DNA from: Citrobacter sp. Marseille-Q6884
Lineage (GTDB): Bacteria > Pseudomonadota > Gammaproteobacteria > Enterobacterales > Enterobacteriaceae
Assembly (NCBI RefSeq): GCF_945906775.1
Contig: NZ_CAMDRE010000001.1
Span: 744,001 to 808,000, forward strand
Reading direction: 5' to 3'
DNA: 64,000 nt
Position numbers and translations under genes: made by a program. The notes under the pieces are model-generated. The model was not told where the DNA came from and did no database searches. It saw only the letters and a program-made list of their open reading frames with translations. Positions 43,473-52,627 of this stretch are shown in pieces. How positions within the stretch are numbered: the stretch's first letter is position 1; every line of letters begins with the position of its first letter.

Positions 43473-44282
43473 ATGTTCACAGACACTATTAATAAGTGTG
43501 CGGCTAACGCTGCGCGCATCGCACGCCTGTCGGCAAATAATCCGCTCGGATTCTGGGTCAGTTCGGCAATGGCAGGGGCTTACGTCGGCCTCGGCATCAT
43601 TCTTATTTTCACCCTCGGTAATTTACTCGATCCGTCTGTACGCCCTTTGGTCATGGGTGCAACCTTCGGTATTGCGTTAACACTGGTTATTATCGCCGGT
43701 TCTGAACTGTTTACCGGTCATACCATGTTCCTGACCCTTGGCGTTAAAGCCGGCACCATCAGCCAGGGTCAGATGTGGGCCATCCTGCCGCAAACCTGGT
43801 TGGGTAACCTGGTGGGCTCCGTCTTTGTTGCCCTGCTTTACAGCTGGGGCGGCGGGAGCCTGCTGCCGGTCGATACCAGCATTGTCCATACGGTCGCGCT
43901 GGCAAAGACCACTGCACCTGCCACGGTACTGTTCTTTAAAGGGGCATTATGTAACTGGTTGGTTTGTCTGGCGATCTGGATGGCAATCCGTACTGAAGGC
44001 GCAGCGAAGTTTCTGGCGATCTGGTGGTGCCTGTTAGCATTTATCGCCTCCGGTTATGAGCACTCCGTTGCCAACATGACGCTGTTTGCGCTCTCCTGGT
44101 TCGGTCACCACAGTGATGCCTATACCCTGGCCGGAATTGGTCATAATCTGCTGTGGGTAACACTAGGTAATACTTTGTCCGGTGTCGTATTCATGGGATT
44201 AGGTTATTGGTATGCTACGCCAAAATCGGAGCGTCCAGCTCCGGCAAAAATCAACCAAACTGAGGCTGCTGCCAATAATTAA
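43473..44282 (+). CDS. nirC: Nitrite channel NirC
   Basis: A 269-residue formate/nitrite transporter family protein with six helices, forming a pentamer. The conserved helix-break segment GYEHSVANM (about 190-198) and the pore histidine region are present. It moves nitrite across the inner membrane for NirBD. An 11-base gap to cysG suggests the two are co-transcribed. Confidence 0.97.
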   Translation: MFTDTINKCAANAARIARLSANNPLGFWVSSAMAGAYVGLGIILIFTLGNLLDPSVRPLVMGATFGIALTLVIIAGSELFTGHTMFLTLGVKAGTISQGQMWAILPQTWLGNLVGSVFVALLYSWGGGSLLPVDTSIVHTVALAKTTAPATVLFFKGALCNWLVCLAIWMAIRTEGAAKFLAIWWCLLAFIASGYEHSVANMTLFALSWFGHHSDAYTLAGIGHNLLWVTLGNTLSGVVFMGLGYWYATPKSERPAPAKINQTEAAANN

Positions 44283-44293
44283 GGGGTAATGTC

Positions 44294-45667
44294 GTGGATC
44301 ATTTGCCTATATTTTGTCAACTACGTGACCGTGACTGCCTGATCGTCGGCGGTGGTGATGTCGCAGAACGCAAAGCACGGTTACTGTTGGAAGCCGGTGC
44401 CAGACTTACGGTCAACGCACTGGCGTTTATCCCACAGTTCACCGTATGGGCAAATGAAGGCATGTTGACGCTGGTTGAGGGACCGTTCGATGAATCCCTT
44501 CTTGATCCTTGCTGGCTGGCTATTGCAGCAACCGACGATGATGAAGTGAATCAACGTGTTAGCCACGCGGCCGAAACCCGTCGCATCTTCTGTAACGTGG
44601 TGGATGCCCCTAAAGCCGCCAGTTTCATCATGCCCTCGATTATCGACCGCTCACCGCTGATGGTGGCGGTCTCCTCCGGCGGGACCTCACCTGTTCTTGC
44701 TCGTCTGCTGCGTGAAAGACTCGAATCCGTATTACCTCAGCATTTGGGCCAGGTCGCGCAGTATGCAGGTCAGCTTCGCTCTCGGGTGAAAAAGCAGTTT
44801 GCCAGCATGGGGGAGCGTCGCCGCTTCTGGGAAAAACTGTTCGTTAACGACCGTCTGGCGCAGTCTCTGGCAAATGCCGACCAGCAAGCAGTAGAGGAAA
44901 CCACCGAGCAGCTGCTCAGCGAACCGCTGGATCATCGCGGTGAAGTGGTGCTGGTTGGGGCCGGTCCAGGCGATGCGGGTCTGCTGACGCTGAAAGGTCT
45001 GCAGCAAATTCAACAAGCTGATGTGGTGGTTTACGACCGTCTGGTTTCTGATGAGATTATGAATCTCGTTCGCCGCGATGCGGACCGGGTATTTGTCGGT
45101 AAACGCGCGGGTTACCACTGCGTACCGCAGGAAGAGATTAACCAGATCCTGCTGCGTGAAGCGCAACAAGGCAAACGCGTGGTGCGTCTGAAAGGCGGCG
45201 ACCCGTTCATTTTTGGTCGCGGTGGCGAAGAGCTGGAAACGTTGTGCCATGCAGGCATTCCGTTCTCAGTTGTACCAGGTATTACCGCCGCTTCCGGCTG
45301 CTCCGCCTATTCCGGTATTCCCCTGACTCACCGTGACTACGCACAGAGCGTACGTCTGGTCACCGGACACCTGAAAACCGGTGGTGAGCTGGACTGGGAA
45401 AACCTGGCGGCAGAGAAACAGACCCTGGTGTTCTATATGGGCCTGAATCAGGCCGCAACTATCCAGGAAAAATTGATCGAATTTGGTATGCAGGCAGACA
45501 TGCCAGTCGCGCTGGTAGAAAACGGGACATCCGTGAAACAACGCGTCGTTAATGGCGTGCTGACGGAATTGGGCGAACTGGCAAAACACGTTGAAAGCCC
45601 GGCGCTGATTATTGTGGGTCGCGTTGTCGGACTGCGCGATAAGCTGAACTGGTTCTCAAATCATTAA
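44294..45667 (+). CDS. cysG: Siroheme synthase CysG (trifunctional)
   Basis: A 457-residue fusion. The N-terminal half (about 1-210) is the precorrin-2 dehydrogenase/ferrochelatase with the NAD motif GGGDVAERKA and Ser128, which is phosphorylated in Salmonella. The C-terminal half (about 216-457) is uroporphyrinogen III methyltransferase with VGAGPGDAGLLTLKG and RLKGGDPFIFGRGGEE. It makes siroheme for nitrite and sulfite reductases. The start is the GTG at 44294 with AAGGGG upstream. Confidence 0.98.
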   Translation: MDHLPIFCQLRDRDCLIVGGGDVAERKARLLLEAGARLTVNALAFIPQFTVWANEGMLTLVEGPFDESLLDPCWLAIAATDDDEVNQRVSHAAETRRIFCNVVDAPKAASFIMPSIIDRSPLMVAVSSGGTSPVLARLLRERLESVLPQHLGQVAQYAGQLRSRVKKQFASMGERRRFWEKLFVNDRLAQSLANADQQAVEETTEQLLSEPLDHRGEVVLVGAGPGDAGLLTLKGLQQIQQADVVVYDRLVSDEIMNLVRRDADRVFVGKRAGYHCVPQEEINQILLREAQQGKRVVRLKGGDPFIFGRGGEELETLCHAGIPFSVVPGITAASGCSAYSGIPLTHRDYAQSVRLVTGHLKTGGELDWENLAAEKQTLVFYMGLNQAATIQEKLIEFGMQADMPVALVENGTSVKQRVVNGVLTELGELAKHVESPALIIVGRVVGLRDKLNWFSNH

Positions 45668-45695
45668 TTCGCCAAAAACACCGCAATAACACGAA

Positions 45696-45725
45696 TAAAA
45701 AAACCGGGATCTCCCGGTTTTTTTG
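45696..45725. terminator. Bidirectional terminator between cysG and trpS
   Basis: AAAAAAACCGGGATCTCCCGGTTTTTTT: a stem ACCGGGA/TCCCGGT flanked by A7 and T7, between the convergent ends of cysG and trpS, so it can serve both. Confidence 0.92.
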
Positions 45726-45743
45726 GCTCTCGATGACGTACGT

Positions 45744-46748
45744 TTACGGCTTGGCGACAAAACCAATCGCTTCGTACACCGCTTTCAGAGTTGCAGATGC
45801 TCGCTCACTGGCTTTTTCCGCGCCATCTTTCATCACCTGCTGCAGGAAAGCTTCGTCGTTGCGGAAACGATGATAACGTTCCTGCAGCTCAGTCAGCATA
45901 CCTGAAACAGCTTCTGCGACTTCGCCCTTCAGATGACCATACATTTTGCCTTCGAAGTGCTGTTCCAGCTCAGGGATGCTCTGGTCAGTCACGGCAGAGA
46001 GGATATCCAGTAAGTTAGACACACCCGCTTTATTCTGGACATCATAACGGACAACCGGTGGCTCTTCGGAATCGGTCATTGCACGTTTGATTTTCTTCAC
46101 GACCGATTTCGGGTCTTCCAGCAGGCCGATCACGTTATTGCGGTTGTCGTCCGACTTAGACATTTTCTTCGTCGGCTCCAGAAGGGACATCACGCGCGCG
46201 CCCGATTTCGGGATAAACGGCTCAGGCACTTTAAAGATATCGCCATACAGCGCATTAAAACGCTGGGCAACATCGCGGCTCAGTTCCAGGTGCTGTTTCT
46301 GATCTTCACCTACCGGCACCAGATTCGTCTGGTACAACAGAATATCGGCAGCCATCAGTACCGGGTAGTCAAACAGACCGGCGTTGATGTTCTCAGCGTA
46401 ACGCGCAGATTTATCTTTAAACTGCGTCATACGGCTCAGTTCACCAAAATAGGTGTAGCAGTTCAGCGCCCAGCCTAACTGAGCATGTTCCGGTACGTGG
46501 GACTGAACGAAAATGGTGCTTTTCTCAGGATCGATACCACACGCCAGATAAAGAGCCAGCGTATCCAGCGTTGCTTTACGCAGCTTCTGTGCATCCTGAC
46601 GGACGGTGATAGCATGCTGGTCCACGATACAGTAGATGCAATGGTAGTCATCCTGCATGTTTACCCATTGACGCAGCGCACCCATATAGTTGCCAATGGT
46701 CAATTCACCTGAGGGCTGTGCGCCACTAAAAACGATGGGCTTAGTCAT
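45744..46748 (-). CDS. trpS: Tryptophanyl-tRNA synthetase
   Basis: A 334-residue class Ic synthetase. The HIGH-like element is in GAQPSGELTIGNYMGAL (about 9-25), and KMSKS is in KKMSKSDDN (about 193-201). It charges tRNA-Trp. It is the last gene of the aroK-aroB-damX-dam-rpe-gph-trpS supercluster and overlaps gph by 8 bases. Confidence 0.99.
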   Translation of the reverse strand: MTKPIVFSGAQPSGELTIGNYMGALRQWVNMQDDYHCIYCIVDQHAITVRQDAQKLRKATLDTLALYLACGIDPEKSTIFVQSHVPEHAQLGWALNCYTYFGELSRMTQFKDKSARYAENINAGLFDYPVLMAADILLYQTNLVPVGEDQKQHLELSRDVAQRFNALYGDIFKVPEPFIPKSGARVMSLLEPTKKMSKSDDNRNNVIGLLEDPKSVVKKIKRAMTDSEEPPVVRYDVQNKAGVSNLLDILSAVTDQSIPELEQHFEGKMYGHLKGEVAEAVSGMLTELQERYHRFRNDEAFLQQVMKDGAEKASERASATLKAVYEAIGFVAKP

Positions 46749-47499
46749 TTTTTAATTCCTGATTTTCGCTATGCGGAAGCCCGAGTGCGGGCAGAAGGTC
46801 ATTAATGCGGTCGTAAATGATATCTGGCTGGCTGAGGTCTATCCCTTCACCGTAGTTATAACCGTACGTGAGGCCAACGGAAGGACAACCCGCAGCTTTT
46901 GCGGCCTGAATATCATTGCGCGAATCGCCAACGAAGAGCAATTGCGCGGGAGCAATCCCCATCCGGTCAGCCACTAACAGCAGCGGATCCGGATGCGGCT
47001 TTTTGTTTTTCACGTCGTCACCACCGATGACTACGCTAAAGTATTTGGCGATATCCAGCGCGTCGAGCAAGGGAGCGACAAACGGCGTCGGCTTGTTCGT
47101 CACCAGACCTAGCGGCAGCCCTTTTGCGTGCAGCGCGCCCAGCGTGTCGGCAACGCCAGGGAACAGGAATGTCCCCTCTTCTGCCACATCGCCGTAATAC
47201 CTGTCGAACAGCTTACGCAAAATACGCACCTGTTCTTCGGCGGGGATATCATCATCAACGGGCGGTTTACCCATTGTTTTACGTAATGTGGCACGCTCCT
47301 GACGGGACCAGGCCAGCGCGCGCTCCATCAATACATCTGCACCGTTACCAATCCAGGTAATGACGCGGTCTTCACCGGCCACCGGCAGTTCCAGCGCATA
47401 CAACGCCATATCTACCGCGGCAGCTAATCCTGGCGCGCTGTCAACCAACGTGCCATCGAGGTCAAATGCAACGCCCCGAATTTCCTGAAACTTATGCAT
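46741..47499 (-). CDS. gph: Phosphoglycolate phosphatase
   Basis: A 252-residue HAD phosphatase. Motif I is DLDGTLVDSAPG (about 13-24), motif II includes LVTNKP, and motif III/IV is FVGDSRNDIQAAKAAG. It removes 2-phosphoglycolate made during repair of oxidative DNA ends. It overlaps both rpe and trpS by 8 bases. Confidence 0.98.
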   Translation of the reverse strand: MHKFQEIRGVAFDLDGTLVDSAPGLAAAVDMALYALELPVAGEDRVITWIGNGADVLMERALAWSRQERATLRKTMGKPPVDDDIPAEEQVRILRKLFDRYYGDVAEEGTFLFPGVADTLGALHAKGLPLGLVTNKPTPFVAPLLDALDIAKYFSVVIGGDDVKNKKPHPDPLLLVADRMGIAPAQLLFVGDSRNDIQAAKAAGCPSVGLTYGYNYGEGIDLSQPDIIYDRINDLLPALGLPHSENQELKND

Positions 47500-48169
47500 G
47501 ACTTACCTTCGACAGTTCATTACGCATTTCATCAATGACTTTTTTGTAGTCCGGCTGGTCGAAAATCGCAGAGCCCGCCACAAACATATCGGCGCCTGCC
47601 GCCGCGATTTCACCAATGTTGTTCACCTTAACACCACCATCGACTTCCAGACGGATGTCATAACCGGACTCATCGATGCGGCGACGGACTTCGCGTAATT
47701 TTTCCAGCGTTTGTGGAATGAAGGACTGCCCACCAAAGCCTGGGTTAACGGACATCAGCAGAATCACATCCAGCTTGTCCATGACATAATCCAGATAGCT
47801 CAGCGGCGTTGCCGGGTTGAATACCAGACCCGCCTTACAGCCATTCTCTTTGATCAGTTGCAGGGTGCGATCGACATGCTCAGAAGCTTCAGGGTGAAAC
47901 GTAATGATGCTGGCGCCCGCAGCAGCAAAGTCCGGGACGATACGATCAACCGGCTTCACCATCAGATGAACATCAATAGGGGCAGTAATTCCATATTTAC
48001 GCAGCGATTTCAGTACCATCGGTCCGATGGTCAGGTTCGGTACATAATGGTTGTCCATGACGTCGAAGTGCACGACATCAGCACCGGCAGTCAGTGCTCT
48101 CGCGGTGTCCTCACCCAGGCGGGCAAAATCAGCCGACAGAATTGAGGGGGCGATCAAATACTGTTTCAT
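47492..48169 (-). CDS. rpe: Ribulose-phosphate 3-epimerase
   Basis: A 225-residue TIM-barrel enzyme. The metal and catalytic residues lie in HFDVMDNHYVPNLTIGP (about 34-50), HLMVKP, MSVNPGFGGQSF and LEVDGGVK. It interconverts ribulose 5-phosphate and xylulose 5-phosphate in the pentose phosphate pathway. It lies 17 bases after dam. Confidence 0.98.
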   Translation of the reverse strand: MKQYLIAPSILSADFARLGEDTARALTAGADVVHFDVMDNHYVPNLTIGPMVLKSLRKYGITAPIDVHLMVKPVDRIVPDFAAAGASIITFHPEASEHVDRTLQLIKENGCKAGLVFNPATPLSYLDYVMDKLDVILLMSVNPGFGGQSFIPQTLEKLREVRRRIDESGYDIRLEVDGGVKVNNIGEIAAAGADMFVAGSAIFDQPDYKKVIDEMRNELSKVSHA

Positions 48170-48186
48170 CCGCTTCTCCTTGAGAA

Positions 48187-49023
48187 TTATTTTTTCGCAG
48201 GCGTTACGACTCCTGGTTTATAGAGCGCCAGCAGTTCGTTCACCTTTTTACGTGTGCCGCCGTTGCTGCTTATACTGCGCCGCACTTTGACCTGGAAATG
48301 TTTCGCCGTTTTGTACCACTCACGGGTATCAGGCGTGTCATGGTTCGAAATTAACACTGGGATCTGCTTACTGACCAGCTTTTCTGCCATCTGTGCCAGA
48401 TGCGCCTGCTCTTTCGGGCTAAAGCTGTTGGTATGATACGCAGTGAAATTCGCCGTCGCCGAAAGCGGTGCATAAGGTGGGTCACAATAGACCACAGAGT
48501 TGGTATCAGCACGATCCATGCACTCTTCATACGAGAGGCAATGAAACTCTGCATTCTGCGCTTTCTCGGCAAAATGATACAACTCGGCTTCCGGGAAGTA
48601 GGGTTTTTTATAACGGCCAAACGGCACGTTAAATTCGCCGCGCAGGTTATAGCGACACAAACCGTTATAGCCAAAACGGTTCAGATACAAGAATAAGACT
48701 GCACGTCGAAACGGATCCTGACTGGCGTTAAATTCTGCCCGAAACTGATAGTACACCTCGGCCTGATTGGTTTCTGGCATAAACAGTTCGCGTGAAGCCT
48801 GTACATACTCATCGGTACGTAGCTTCACAATGTTATAGAGACTGATAAGGTCGCTGTTGATATCGGCAAGAATATAACGAGAAAAGTCGGTGTTGAGAAA
48901 CACCGACCCTGCACCCACGAAGGGTTCAACCAGACACTCGCCCTGGGGCAAATGTCGTTTGATATCATCAAGCAGGGGGTATTTTCCCCCTGCCCATTTC
49001 AAAAAAGCGCGATTTTTTTTCAT
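48187..49023 (-). CDS. dam: DNA adenine methylase (GATC)
   Basis: A 278-residue D12-class N6-adenine methyltransferase. The AdoMet motif is in LVEPFVGAGSVFLNTDF (about 31-47) and the catalytic DPPY in VVYCDPPYAPLS (about 178-189). It methylates GATC to steer mismatch repair, SeqA/oriC control and phase variation. The solitary gene has no linked restriction enzyme. Confidence 0.99.
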   Translation of the reverse strand: MKKNRAFLKWAGGKYPLLDDIKRHLPQGECLVEPFVGAGSVFLNTDFSRYILADINSDLISLYNIVKLRTDEYVQASRELFMPETNQAEVYYQFRAEFNASQDPFRRAVLFLYLNRFGYNGLCRYNLRGEFNVPFGRYKKPYFPEAELYHFAEKAQNAEFHCLSYEECMDRADTNSVVYCDPPYAPLSATANFTAYHTNSFSPKEQAHLAQMAEKLVSKQIPVLISNHDTPDTREWYKTAKHFQVKVRRSISSNGGTRKKVNELLALYKPGVVTPAKK

Positions 49024-49140
49024 GCTGACTAACTGATTACACCTTCTCCGGCTGTGGAGAAAGCTCCGACAGCATCCTGCGCTTTAGTCTTTGTCCCGCA
49101 ATTGGGCGAAACATCGAACAATTGCAGAACATAGCCTATC

Positions 49141-50460
49141 TTACTTCAAATCTGCCTGAACCTGATGCAGCGGTTTTGCCCACGGGTTTTTAGCCTGGAT
49201 ATCCGCTGGCAAGGTAGACACCGCGCGTTTCGCATCTTCTTTAGACGCATACACACCCGTCACCAGAACATACCACGGCTGACCGTTACGCGTCGTCTGG
49301 TACACCACATAGTTTTTCAGGTTTTCTTTCTTCGCCCAACCATTCAGGTTGTCGTAGTTAGAAGAACTGCTGAGCTGCAGCGTGTAATGACTGGATGGCG
49401 CTGATTTTAACGCACCCACATTCCCTGCGCTTTTCGCTCCGCCAGCGACCGGTGTTGACGTAGTCGGCGCTGGAGTTGCAGTCTGAGTCTGAGCAGGCGT
49501 CGTACTTGCGGTTGCTTTCGGCTCAGTGGTGGCTTTTGGCGTCGCGGTAACCACAGGTGCTTTCGTCGTTGTCGTCGATGCAGCAGGTGCTGTCGGTTCA
49601 GTACGTTTTGCCTGAGCGACTGGTTTCGGCTCTGTCGGCGTCGCTTTCACGGTCGTCTGCGGTTTGCTCTTCGGCTCAATAACGGCCTGTTTGCGTTCCG
49701 GACGAGAAGCCGTGTGACGTTCTGCAGGTTCCGTCGTCGCAGTCTGACGCGCCGCGCTACCATTGCGAACAGGTGCCACGGTCGCAGGCTCGGTCGGCAG
49801 CGTAGAGTTCACCACGACATTGTTGACCTGTTCCTGACCTTGCGGCTGCGTCAGCGCATTGTTCAGATCGCCCTGAACTTCAACACGCTGCTGCCCTTCC
49901 GTTGCTGCCGGAGTCTGGCCTTGCGTCGGCGTGGAGGAAATCGGTGGCAGAGAAACATCCTGCTGCGTATTGCCCGCAGTCTGCTCAGCGCCCGTCGCAG
50001 GCTGAGTTGTGCTCGCCTGATCGGTCGCGTTGTTGCCAGAAAGATCGATACTCTTCTCACCAGACGCAGTCTGATCACTGGAGCTGGAAGAGGAAGATGA
50101 GGGGGCCTTCAGCGCTGAACCGATACCGACGATCAACAGCAGCAACACCAGAACCCCCACGCCCATCATAATGTACTGACGAGAGGCAGGTTTACTGACG
50201 GCTTTTTTGCGCTTACGCGGACGGCGCTCTACACGCTCTTCATCCACGGCATCGTCATCAGATTCATAGTCTTCTTCAATGTCCTGCTCTTCGTCACGCT
50301 CTTTACGTGCGTTTGCCGGACGACGATCATCAGCATCCAAATCAATATCATCAAAATTGATTTGCGGATCATTATCGCGTTCAGACGATTGACGAGAACG
50401 ACCAGTACGACGATCGCTGGGATCGGGTTTCAGCTCGTCTTCTGGTTTGAATTCATCCAT
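49141..50460 (-). CDS. damX: DamX, SPOR-domain cell division protein
   Basis: A 439-residue bitopic inner-membrane protein. A charged cytosolic part (about 1-100) precedes one membrane helix (YIMMGVGVLVLLLLIVGIG, about 96-114). A long, low-complexity periplasmic linker rich in Thr, Ala, Pro and Gln (about 120-350) follows. The SPOR domain (about 355-432) binds denuded glycans at the septum. It is slightly longer than the E. coli protein (428), probably through the linker. It lies between aroB and dam. Confidence 0.96.
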   Translation of the reverse strand: MDEFKPEDELKPDPSDRRTGRSRQSSERDNDPQINFDDIDLDADDRRPANARKERDEEQDIEEDYESDDDAVDEERVERRPRKRKKAVSKPASRQYIMMGVGVLVLLLLIVGIGSALKAPSSSSSSSSDQTASGEKSIDLSGNNATDQASTTQPATGAEQTAGNTQQDVSLPPISSTPTQGQTPAATEGQQRVEVQGDLNNALTQPQGQEQVNNVVVNSTLPTEPATVAPVRNGSAARQTATTEPAERHTASRPERKQAVIEPKSKPQTTVKATPTEPKPVAQAKRTEPTAPAASTTTTKAPVVTATPKATTEPKATASTTPAQTQTATPAPTTSTPVAGGAKSAGNVGALKSAPSSHYTLQLSSSSNYDNLNGWAKKENLKNYVVYQTTRNGQPWYVLVTGVYASKEDAKRAVSTLPADIQAKNPWAKPLHQVQADLK

Positions 50461-50556
50461 TTAACACCCCACTCAAAGGTTACTGCTTACGACGTTGCAC
50501 ATAACCTGAAGCTAAAAGACTTACGCTTTGCAACGCAAGCCTGACCTTTCTTGTTG

Positions 50557-51645
50557 TTACGCCTGCTGGCAATCAGCAATCGCGTTAAGAACCACTTCAT
50601 GCGGCACTCCGCCGCGTACTTCACTCTTCCCTAAAGCCAGCGGAAGCACTAAACGAATCTCTCCCGCCAACACTTTTTTATCACGCAGCATGTGCGGCAA
50701 ATAAGCCTCAGTGGACATTTCACGCGGCCCATTCACCGGCAATCCTGCTCGCTCAAGCAGCGTAATGATCCGCTGTGTGTCCGCGGCAGTAAACTGCCCC
50801 AGACGCTCTGACGTACGAGCAGCCATTACCATACCTGCTGCGACGGCTTCGCCATGTAACCAATTGCCATAACCCATTTCAGCTTCGATCGCATGGCCAA
50901 ACGTGTGTCCCAGATTCAGTAAAGCACGTAAGCCCATTTCGCGCTCGTCTGCTGCGACAACTTCTGCTTTCAGCTCACAACAACGACGAATACAGTACGC
51001 CATTGCAGGACCATCCAGACGTAATAATGCGTCCAGATTTTCTTCCAGCCAGTTGAAAAAGTCACCGTCAAGAATAATGCCGTATTTGATCACTTCCGCC
51101 AGACCCGATGCCAGTTCACGCGCAGGAAGCGTTTTCAGACAGTCGAGATCCACCACCACGGAGGCCGGTTGGTAAAACGCGCCAATCATGTTTTTACCGA
51201 GGGGATGGTTTACGGCGGTTTTGCCGCCAACGGAGGAATCAACCTGCGATAACAGGGTTGTCGGGACTTGAATAAAACGCACACCACGCTGATAGCTGGC
51301 TGCGGCAAAACCGGTAAGATCGCCAATCACGCCGCCGCCAAGGGCAACCAACGTGGTATCGCGACCGTGCGGTTTTTGCAGTAACGCCGTGAAAACCGTA
51401 TCCAGAACCGTCAGGCTTTTGTACTGCTCGCCATCGGGAAGGATGACGCTATCAACGTTGACACCCGCCTGTTCAAGTACGCCGCGAATTTTATCGAGAT
51501 AAAGAGGAGCCAGAGTTTCGTTGGTCACCAACATAACCTGGTCGCCCGATTTCAGCGGCAAGAATGAAGCTGGTTCATTAAACAAACCAGCCGCGATGGT
51601 GATGGGGTAACTACGTTCCCCAAGAGTGACTGTGATCCTCTCCAT
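50557..51645 (-). CDS. aroB: 3-Dehydroquinate synthase
   Basis: A 362-residue NAD- and zinc-dependent enzyme making 3-dehydroquinate from DAHP, the second step of the shikimate pathway. The NAD-binding loop has LGGGVIGDLTGFAAASYQRG (about 104-123), and zinc ligands include the His in LNLGHTFGHAIE and HGEAVAAGM. It lies 57 bases after aroK in the same operon. Confidence 0.99.
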   Translation of the reverse strand: MERITVTLGERSYPITIAAGLFNEPASFLPLKSGDQVMLVTNETLAPLYLDKIRGVLEQAGVNVDSVILPDGEQYKSLTVLDTVFTALLQKPHGRDTTLVALGGGVIGDLTGFAAASYQRGVRFIQVPTTLLSQVDSSVGGKTAVNHPLGKNMIGAFYQPASVVVDLDCLKTLPARELASGLAEVIKYGIILDGDFFNWLEENLDALLRLDGPAMAYCIRRCCELKAEVVAADEREMGLRALLNLGHTFGHAIEAEMGYGNWLHGEAVAAGMVMAARTSERLGQFTAADTQRIITLLERAGLPVNGPREMSTEAYLPHMLRDKKVLAGEIRLVLPLALGKSEVRGGVPHEVVLNAIADCQQA

Positions 51646-51702
51646 GACGCGACATCCACCTTAATTACTTGTGCCCGCAGACGAGTGTGTATTCAGCCAG
51701 AA

Positions 51703-52224
51703 TTAGTTGCTTTCCAACATATGAATAATCTGGTTTGCCACGACTTTAGCGCTCTGATCATCAGTGCGAATGGTCACGTCAGCAATCTCTTCATAGAGTG
51801 GATTACGTTCGTCGGCCAACGCTTCGAGAACTTCACGAGGCGGCGATTCTACCTGCAGCAGCGGGCGCTTCTTGTCGCGTTGCGTACGCGCAAGTTGTTT
51901 TTCAATTGTCGTTTCAAGATAGACCACGACGCCACGCGCGGAAAGACGGTTACGTGTTTCACGTGATTTTACAGAGCCACCGCCAGTTGCCAGCACAATA
52001 CCCTGTTTTTCCGTCAACTCGTTGATGACTTTTTCTTCGCGATCACGGAAGCCGTCTTCACCTTCTACATCGAAGACCCAGCCCACATCAGCTCCGGTTC
52101 GTTTCTCAATCTCTTGATCAGAATCGTAAAATTCCATATTGAGTTGTTGAGCTAACTGGCGCCCAATAGTGCTTTTTCCGGCACCCATAGGCCCAACCAG
52201 AAAGATATTGCGTTTCTCTGCCAT
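51703..52224 (-). CDS. aroK: Shikimate kinase I
   Basis: A 173-residue P-loop kinase with GPMGAGKSTIGRQLA (about 11-25), the shikimate site DSDQEIEKRTG (about 34-44), and GGGSV. It phosphorylates shikimate to shikimate 3-phosphate. It heads the aroK-trpS run, after a 403-base gap from hofQ. Confidence 0.99.
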   Translation of the reverse strand: MAEKRNIFLVGPMGAGKSTIGRQLAQQLNMEFYDSDQEIEKRTGADVGWVFDVEGEDGFRDREEKVINELTEKQGIVLATGGGSVKSRETRNRLSARGVVVYLETTIEKQLARTQRDKKRPLLQVESPPREVLEALADERNPLYEEIADVTIRTDDQSAKVVANQIIHMLESN

Positions 52225-52627
52225 TTTTTCGGTACTACTAAGACTATTCGTTAATGGTAAACCCGCTTCGCAGACACTCAGCGCAGCAGGACATGAACTG
52301 AAACCTCATAAGATATTGCGAGAGTCAGACTGAAAATTATCTCAATACTCCAGCGGGTTTGGCAACTGAATAAATCACCAAACCTTGCCATTTCTGGTCG
52401 CGACAAGTCTGCTGCCCCGTAAACATCAGGCCAGGCAATGTATCATGTAGACAAATCACGCCAAATAAACCAATGACACACCACCAGAAAGGGAAAGCGT
52501 GTTCATCGCTGCATAAGTAAAGAAATGTACCGACGCTCAAATCGGTACTCCTTGTATGCTAAATACACCCCCACGTCAAATCCCTGAAACGTGTTCAGTG
52601 CAAAAACAACGGTTTTTCATGCATAAC
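52225..52627 (-). other. hofQ-aroK gap: aroK leader region
   Basis: A 403-base stretch without an established gene. The aroKB promoter region should lie here, as in E. coli, but I could not assign a convincing -35/-10 pair. TTGACG occurs at 52574-52579. One open frame of 67 codons (52337-52540) has a well-placed Shine-Dalgarno and is listed separately with low confidence. Confidence 0.6.
52337..52540 (-). CDS. Possible small membrane peptide, unverified
   Basis: A 67-codon frame from a TTG at 52540, with AAGGAGT ending 6 bases before it. The product begins MSVGTFLYLCSDEHAFPFWW and has one hydrophobic stretch (about 17-30, FPFWWCVIGLFGVICL). I do not recognise it. The frame may be real or chance; the rare start codon and lack of a known homologue count against it. 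Confidence 0.25.
   Translation of the reverse strand: MSVGTFLYLCSDEHAFPFWWCVIGLFGVICLHDTLPGLMFTGQQTCRDQKWQGLVIYSVAKPAGVLR

Noticed and set aside
49500..50100. Long out-of-frame open frames within the damX linker (such as 49714-50100 plus)
   Set aside because: The Thr/Ala/Pro/Gln-rich repetitive codons of the DamX linker produce open alternative frames; no independent coding signal was seen.
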